A DNA stretch of 64,000 bases from JBEKCB01 sp052139675 (lineage in GTDB: Bacteria; Planctomycetota; Brocadiia; CAIUPP01). The position numbers and the translations under genes are program-made. Under the pieces are notes generated by a model. The model was not told the DNA's origin, ran no database searches, and worked only from the letters and a program-made list of their open reading frames with translations. The stretch lies in assembly GCA_052139675.1 (NCBI GenBank), contig JBKQWE010000003.1, positions 79,087 to 143,086 on the forward strand, read 5' to 3'. Below are positions 59,668 to 64,000 of this stretch, piece after piece. The first letter of the stretch is position 1, and each line of letters starts with the position of its first letter.

Positions 59668-61725
59668 TTATCGTCCGCCCGCTTCTTCCTTCTCGCGCTT
59701 GTGCTGCGCGATGACCGCTTCGGCGGAGCGCGCGGGGACGACGTCGTAGTGGCTGAACTCCATCGTGTAGCCGCCGGTGCCGCCGGTCATCGAGCGCAAC
59801 TCGGTGGCGTAGTTCATCACCTCGGACATCGGGACGTTGGCGCGGACGATCTGGAGGTCCCCGTCGGTGTCCATGCCGATGATGCGCCCGCGGCGGCTGT
59901 TCAGATCGCCCGCGATGTCGCCCATGTTCTGGCTCGGCACGGTGATCTCGACGGTGACAATCGGTTCGAGAAGGACCGGCTTGCCTTCCAGAAACGCCTT
60001 CTGGAAGCACATCGAGGCGGCGAGCTTGAAGGCGGCTTCCGAGGAATCCACGTCGTGGTACTTGCCGAAATGGAGGATGACGCGCACGTCCTCGACGGGG
60101 TAGCCGGCGAGCACGCCTTTGGCGAGGGTCTCGCGCACGCCCTTCTCGACGGCCGGGATGTACTGGTTCGGGATTGAGCCGCCGACGATGGCGTCCACGA
60201 ACTCGAACCCCGCGCCGCGCTCGCGCGGCTCCATCTTGAACCAGACCTCGCCGAACTGGCCGTGCCCGCCGCTCTGTTTCTTATGGCGGTAATCGGCCGC
60301 CGACGGGACCGTGATGGTTTCCTTGTACGGGATGCGCGGCGGCTTGGTCGTGACGCCGACGCCGAACCGGCCGCTGAGCCGGTGGAGCAGCACGTCGAGG
60401 TGGAGCCGGCTCATGCCGGTGACGACCAGTTCGCCGGTGCGCTGGTCGCGATGGATCCGCAGCGTGGGATCCTCGTCGGCGAGCTTCTGGACGGCGCCGG
60501 AGATCTTCTGCTCGTCGCCGCGCGCCTTCGGTTCCACCGCCAGCGAGACCATCGGGGTCGGGAACGCGATCTTCGGCAGTTCGAAGGACGTGTGCGGCGC
60601 GCACAGCACGTCGGAGATCTGGATATTCTCGATCTTGGCGACGGCGAGGATATCGCCCGGGATGCCTTGCGTGACCGGCTGGGTCTCTCGGCCGAACACG
60701 CGGAAGAGCTGCGCCACGCGCTCGCTGTTGCCCGTGCGTGCGACCACGGCGTGGGTGTCATGCGGAAACGTGCCCTGCAGAATCCGGAAGTAGGCCAGCT
60801 TGCCCACGAACGGGTCGGTGACCGTCTTGAAGACCTGCGCGACCAGCGGCCAGGCCGGGTCCGGGCGCAGCTTGATTTCCTCGTTCTTCTTCGTGTCCTT
60901 CGCGACGATCTCGCCCTTCTCCATCGGAGACGGGAGGTACGAGGCGATGAAGTCCATCACTTCCTCGACGCCCAGGCCGCTCTTCCCCGCAACGTGGAGG
61001 ATCGGGACGAGCGTGCCCTGCAGGATGGCTTTGCGGAGCGCGCCGACCAGTTCGTCCGGCGAGAGCTTCTCGTCATTCAGGAAGCGCTCCATCAGCGCCT
61101 CGTCGGCCTCGACGATCTTGTCCATCAGCGCGCCGGTGGCCGCGGCCACGTCGCCCAGGGTTCCTTCGGGCGCCTGCGCGGGCGGCTGCAGCACGTTCAC
61201 GACGCCTTTGAAAGCCGGGCCGACGCCGATGGGCAGGTTGTACGGCACGCATTCCGCGCCGAGCGCTTCCTTGACCCGGGCCACGACGCCGGCGTAGTCC
61301 ACGATGTTGTCGCCATCCATCTTGCTCATGAGGATGACGCGGGCGAGACGGCGTTCCTTCGACGCGGCGTTCATGCGGCGGGTGTTGAGTTCGATTCCGT
61401 GCGTGGCGGAGACGTGGAGGAGCGCGATGTCCGCGGCCTGCAGCCCGCAGAGCGCGGCGCCGACGAAATCCGTGTAGCCGGGGGTGTCAACGAGGTTGAT
61501 CTCGATGTCCTTCCAGCGGCAGTGGCCCAGCGCCATGAAGACGCTGCTCTGGCGCTCCTTCTCCTCGTCCTCGAAGTCGAAGATCGAGTTCTTCTCGGCC
61601 ACGCTGCCGGCGCGGGTGACTGCGCCGGCCTTGAAGAGCATCTGGTCGAGGAGCGTGGTTTTGCCGCTTCCGGCATGGCCGACGGCGACGACGTTCCGGA
61701 TGTCCTTGCTGGCGTATTCTGCCAT
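59668..61725 (-). CDS. Elongation factor G-like GTPase
   Basis: The 685-residue protein has the five-domain EF-G layout. G1 is AVGHAGSGKTTLLDQ (Ala-Gly-Ser instead of Val-Asp-Ala), G3 VDTPGYTDFVGAAL (Tyr/Thr instead of His/Val), and G4 LMSKMDGDN, where the usual NKxD starts with Ser. Domain IV (GHGQFGEVWFKMEPRERGAGFEFVDAIVGGSIP) and domain V (VTVEITVPSQNMGDIAGDLNSRRGRIIGMD) are complete. This fits the second-type EF-G-like (fusA2-like) proteins more than the main translocase. It lies downstream of rplM-rpsI on the same strand. Its exact role (translocation, recycling or other) is open. Confidence 0.88.
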   Translation of the reverse strand: MAEYASKDIRNVVAVGHAGSGKTTLLDQMLFKAGAVTRAGSVAEKNSIFDFEDEEKERQSSVFMALGHCRWKDIEINLVDTPGYTDFVGAALCGLQAADIALLHVSATHGIELNTRRMNAASKERRLARVILMSKMDGDNIVDYAGVVARVKEALGAECVPYNLPIGVGPAFKGVVNVLQPPAQAPEGTLGDVAAATGALMDKIVEADEALMERFLNDEKLSPDELVGALRKAILQGTLVPILHVAGKSGLGVEEVMDFIASYLPSPMEKGEIVAKDTKKNEEIKLRPDPAWPLVAQVFKTVTDPFVGKLAYFRILQGTFPHDTHAVVARTGNSERVAQLFRVFGRETQPVTQGIPGDILAVAKIENIQISDVLCAPHTSFELPKIAFPTPMVSLAVEPKARGDEQKISGAVQKLADEDPTLRIHRDQRTGELVVTGMSRLHLDVLLHRLSGRFGVGVTTKPPRIPYKETITVPSAADYRHKKQSGGHGQFGEVWFKMEPRERGAGFEFVDAIVGGSIPNQYIPAVEKGVRETLAKGVLAGYPVEDVRVILHFGKYHDVDSSEAAFKLAASMCFQKAFLEGKPVLLEPIVTVEITVPSQNMGDIAGDLNSRRGRIIGMDTDGDLQIVRANVPMSEVMNYATELRSMTGGTGGYTMEFSHYDVVPARSAEAVIAQHKREKEEAGGR

Positions 61726-61823
61726 GTCAGTGGCCCACTTTCCGGTCTGTCATGGGGATTCGCGGCGCGGGAAGCGAGGCGCTTCCGCAGGAGGCTTCCC
61801 CAATCGCAACGGATGCGGCAGGT

Positions 61824-62219
61824 TCAGCGCTTGGAGAACTGGAAGCTGCGGCGAGCCGCTCTGCGCCCGTACTTCTTCCGTTCCTTCATGCGGCTGTCGC
61901 GCGTGAGCAGGCCGCTTTCGCGCAGGGCCGCGTCCGTGTCGGAGCTGATGCGCCGCAGCGCGCGCGCCACGCCGAGCATGATCGCATCGGCCTGGCCGCT
62001 CAATCCGCCGCCGGAAACGTCGGCGACGACGTCGAACTTCCCGAGCGTCTTCGTGATCTTCAGCGGCGCCAGGACCGAGGCGCGATGGCGCTCGACCGGG
62101 AAGAACTGCTCGATCTCCCGCGAGTTGATCTTGACGACGCCCGTGCCGCGGTGCAGCCAGACGCGGGCCACCGAGCTCTTGCGCCGGCCCGTCGCCAATA
62201 CGGTCGCTTCTTCAACCAT
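61824..62219 (-). CDS. rpsI: 30S ribosomal protein S9
   Basis: The 131-residue protein has ATGRRKSSVARVWLHRGTG, INSREIEQFFP, VVADVSGGGLSGQADAIMLGVARAL and the C-terminal LLTRDSRMKERKKYGRRAARRSFQFSKR, which reaches the P-site tRNA. The length and all motifs are normal. The ATG at 62219 follows AGGAG. The pair with rplM upstream is the usual order, but an unusually long 150-bp spacer with two hairpins separates them. Confidence 0.97.
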   Translation of the reverse strand: MVEEATVLATGRRKSSVARVWLHRGTGVVKINSREIEQFFPVERHRASVLAPLKITKTLGKFDVVADVSGGGLSGQADAIMLGVARALRRISSDTDAALRESGLLTRDSRMKERKKYGRRAARRSFQFSKR

Positions 62220-62231
62220 GACTTCTCCTAG

Positions 62232-62274
62232 TGCTTCCTTGCGGAAATAGGCGTCCTATTTCCGCCAGGAAGCA
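62232..62274. repeat. Long hairpin 1 between rplM and rpsI
   Basis: Arms of 20 bp at 62232-62251 and 62255-62274 pair with one mismatch around a 3-base loop (CGT). It lies just upstream of the rpsI ribosome-binding site on the minus strand. Confidence 0.75.
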
Positions 62275-62329
62275 TGGCCGCGCTGAACCCTGTCACGTTA
62301 ATGAGTCATGCGTTCCGTTGGACCGCGTC

Positions 62330-62365
62330 TAGTTGCGTAAATTGGTATGCCAATTCACGCAACTA
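62330..62365. repeat. Long hairpin 2 between rplM and rpsI
   Basis: Arms of 16 bp at 62330-62345 and 62350-62365 pair with one mismatch around TATG. It starts five bases after the rplM stop codon. It may act as terminator-like structure, processing site or regulatory leader. Confidence 0.75.
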
Positions 62366-62369
62366 AACA

Positions 62370-62837
62370 CTAGCGTGCCCGTCGTGCGCGCGCGGCGCTT
62401 TCGGGCAGCGGCATTTCCTCGGGACATTGCGCCGCGTGCGGGTGGTCCGGTCCCGCGTAAATCTTCAGCCGTGTGAGCAGGTGGTTGCCGAGCGATCCCT
62501 TCGGCAGCATGCGCCGGACCGCCAGGCGGATGACCTCATCGGGATGCTTCGCGAGCATCGTCTTCATCGGGATGCGCTTCAGGCCGCCGGGATACAGGCT
62601 GTAGCGCTGGTACTCTTTCTGCTCGAGTTTCCGGCCGGTCAGCCCGATCTTCTCGGCGTTCGTGACGATCACGAAGTCCCCGGTCGCCACGTGAGGCGTG
62701 TACGTGACGCGGTGCTTTCCCATGAGCACGGTGGCGATATGCACCGCCAGCCGGCCGAGCACCTTGCCCGTGGCGTCCACATGGAGCCACTTGCCCTCGA
62801 TCGAGCCTGTTTTCGCCATAAAGCTTTTCATAGCCAT
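62370..62837 (-). CDS. rplM: 50S ribosomal protein L13
   Basis: The 155-residue protein has KWLHVDATGKVLGRLAVHIATVLMGKHRVTYTPHVATGDFVIVTNAEKIGLTGRK, YPGGLKRIPMKTMLAKHPDEVIRLAVRRMLPKGSLGNHLLTRLKIYAGPDHPHAAQ, all L13 signatures. An Ala/Arg-rich tail ends the protein. The start is placed at the ATG at 62837, just before MKSFMAKTG; an alternative at 62831 is equally possible. It is followed by rpsI on the same strand. Confidence 0.96.
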   Translation of the reverse strand: MAMKSFMAKTGSIEGKWLHVDATGKVLGRLAVHIATVLMGKHRVTYTPHVATGDFVIVTNAEKIGLTGRKLEQKEYQRYSLYPGGLKRIPMKTMLAKHPDEVIRLAVRRMLPKGSLGNHLLTRLKIYAGPDHPHAAQCPEEMPLPESAARARRAR

Positions 62838-62990
62838 GCGCGACAATCTCTCTTTCGATTTCCGGTCTTTGTCCGAATTCACTGCCGCGGCGGGACAATC
62901 CGGCGCAACGAGTTCATTAGTATAATTGCCACCCGGCGCGCTGTCAACCGCAATTCACCGCGCGATCTCTCGGAAACGGAAACTACGGTC

Positions 62991-63107
62991 GTTTTGCCAC
63001 GGATTGCACGGGTTTCCACGGATTACCGGCTACGGACGAGAAGGCTGGAACGGACTTCCTTTTTGCCCTCTGTAATCCGTGTAATCCGTGAAATCCGTGG
63101 CAAAAAC
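62991..63107. repeat. CACGGATT-type inverted repeat
   Basis: The left arm (62991-63025) and right arm (about 63071-63107) are inverted and each is built from 9-bp CACGGATTx/AATCCGTGx units. GTTTTGCCACGGATT on the left pairs with AATCCGTGGCAAAAAC on the right. It sits directly after the stop of the minus-strand TIM-barrel gene, where it could terminate transcription. Repeats of this kind are found dispersed in many genomes. Confidence 0.75.
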
Positions 63108-63113
63108 GGATTC

Positions 63114-64000
63114 TTATTTGTCGCTGGTCCGAGAATCCGCGGCGTTCACCTTCAGCCAGGCGACGAACGCGCGCGCGCAACGGTCCAGGTTTTCCATGCC
63201 GCCTCCGCCGCGCAGGGGCGAGCACATTTCGTAGGCGACGGGGCCCTCGTAACCGCCGGCGCGCAGACCGGCCAGGAAGGTTGCGTTCTCCATCTCGCCT
63301 TCGCCGATCGGGACGGCGCGCACCAGGTCCGGCTCGCGCGTGTAATTGGTGAGGCCCGGCCGGTATCGCCAGCGCGGCAGACGAACGTAGTCGGCCAGCG
63401 TCGTATAGGCCACCTGCGGCGCCGCGCGTTTCGCCGTCTCGTAGAGCTCTTCCCCTCGCAGGCAGAGAGACCACGGGTCGAGCATGAGCCGGCAGTTCGG
63501 CTGCGCGACCTCGCGCAGCAGCTCCAGCAGGGCCTTGCTGTCAACGGCCAGGTCGTCGTGGTTCTGAATCCCGATCGTGACGCGGTAAGGCGCGGCCCGC
63601 GTGCAGCATTCGCGGATCGCCGCCGCCGTCCGGTCCCACTGCGCGGTCATGGGCAGGTCGTCGCGCTCGTACGCCGTGAAGACGCGCACGAGAGAACATT
63701 CCAGCCGTTGCGCCATGCGGCAGAGCGACTCGACGTACTGGACCTGCATCTCGCTGAAGGGCACTTCGCGCGCCTCCGCGCCGGCGGTGAAGTTCGTGTA
63801 GGCGGCCAGGCAGGCGACCTCAAGGTCGCGCCGACGGCAAAGCGCGAGAAGCTGTTCGAGCCGGTCGTCGGGCCAGTCGAGCGGCGACAGGTGCGGGCGC
63901 TTGCCCATCAGTTCGACGCCGGCATAGTCCAGCGCGGCTGCGCGCGGAATGAACTCTTCCAGCGTCAGCCGCGATTGCCCCCACAAGCCGGCGTAGCTCA
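63114..64000 (-). CDS. Sugar isomerase/epimerase TIM barrel, 5' end cut off
   Basis: At least 290 residues are visible: WGQSRLTLEEFIPRAAALDYAGVELMGKRPHLS at the left end, SLVRVFTAYERDDLP, IGIQNHDDLAVDSKALL (metal Glu replaced by Gln/Asn region), NCRLMLDPWSLCLRG (Asp), VRAVPIGEGEME, and GPVAYEMCSPLRGG (late Glu). It belongs to the xylose-isomerase-like superfamily. A TTG at 63986 could be a start, but the frame continues in-frame to the window edge (SYAGLWGQ), so the true start is probably outside the window. The gene ends just before the CACGGATT repeat. Confidence 0.75.
   Translation of the reverse strand, partial: SYAGLWGQSRLTLEEFIPRAAALDYAGVELMGKRPHLSPLDWPDDRLEQLLALCRRRDLEVACLAAYTNFTAGAEAREVPFSEMQVQYVESLCRMAQRLECSLVRVFTAYERDDLPMTAQWDRTAAAIRECCTRAAPYRVTIGIQNHDDLAVDSKALLELLREVAQPNCRLMLDPWSLCLRGEELYETAKRAAPQVAYTTLADYVRLPRWRYRPGLTNYTREPDLVRAVPIGEGEMENATFLAGLRAGGYEGPVAYEMCSPLRGGGGMENLDRCARAFVAWLKVNAADSRTSDK

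Overview
The window is gene-dense, GC-rich Gram-negative bacterial chromosome. It shows lipoprotein signals, a Wza-type outer-membrane export protein and an exosortase. Several features recall uncultured Planctomycetota/Lentisphaerota/Hydrogenedentota-like lineages: secreted LamG-like and glycosidase proteins, many sugar-isomerase TIM barrels, UroD-like and DegT proteins, an ECF sigma/FecR unit, and RsmH with an Arg-rich N-terminal extension. No 16S rRNA gene is present, so the phylum is an inference. TTG and GTG starts are common, and TTGACN-17-TANANT promoters are readable.

Layout. 1-6.8 kb: secreted beta-propeller, membrane protein and lipoprotein (minus strand), then an MFS transporter, a clan GH-A glycosidase and a LamG-like secreted protein. 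6.9-9.3 kb: ECF sigma / FecR / secreted protein operon. 9.5-11 kb: TIM-barrel isomerase and a zinc-ribbon protein. 11-16.8 kb: smc, then two tandem TRL-like lipoprotein genes, each preceded by a copy of the same two-hairpin element. 16.8-22 kb: rsmH (minus) and the hom-thrC-thrB threonine operon with a deacetylase-like gene. 22.4-34 kb: zinc-ribbon protein, SAM hydroxide adenosyltransferase, an unknown membrane protein, and a complete exosortase/exopolysaccharide operon (exosortase-EpsI fusion, deacetylase, GT2, CpsD kinase, Wzz, ATPase, Wza) transcribed leftward from a clear sigma-54 promoter. 34.3-37.7 kb: HD-GYP response regulator, then a YcgR-like PilZ protein and a FliS-like protein behind a second sigma-54 promoter. 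Together these suggest a c-di-GMP switch between matrix and motility.

37.8-42.4 kb: small membrane protein, recG, an orphan hisI, a mannitol-dehydrogenase-like gene that apparently starts at CTG, tadA and tRNA-Ser(CGA). 42.5-45 kb: three unrecognised genes after the tRNA. 45.2-53 kb: a putative sugar/amino-sugar cluster (deacetylase-like, UroD-like, AraC regulator, DegT aminotransferase, double amidohydrolase, alpha/beta hydrolase, hydroxypyruvate-isomerase-like). 53-58.6 kb: large secreted protein, an unusual 6-phosphofructokinase, GH51 arabinofuranosidase and a small unknown. 58.6-64 kb (minus): secreted thioredoxin, EF-G-like GTPase, rpsI, rplM and a TIM-barrel isomerase cut by the window end.

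Most noteworthy non-coding signals: the duplicated TRL leader hairpins with compensatory base changes, the two near-identical sigma-54 promoters, a 21-bp-period repeat array at 22.13 kb, two long hairpins between rplM and rpsI, and four different families of palindromic intergenic repeats. All functional calls come from motif reading; no database search was run.
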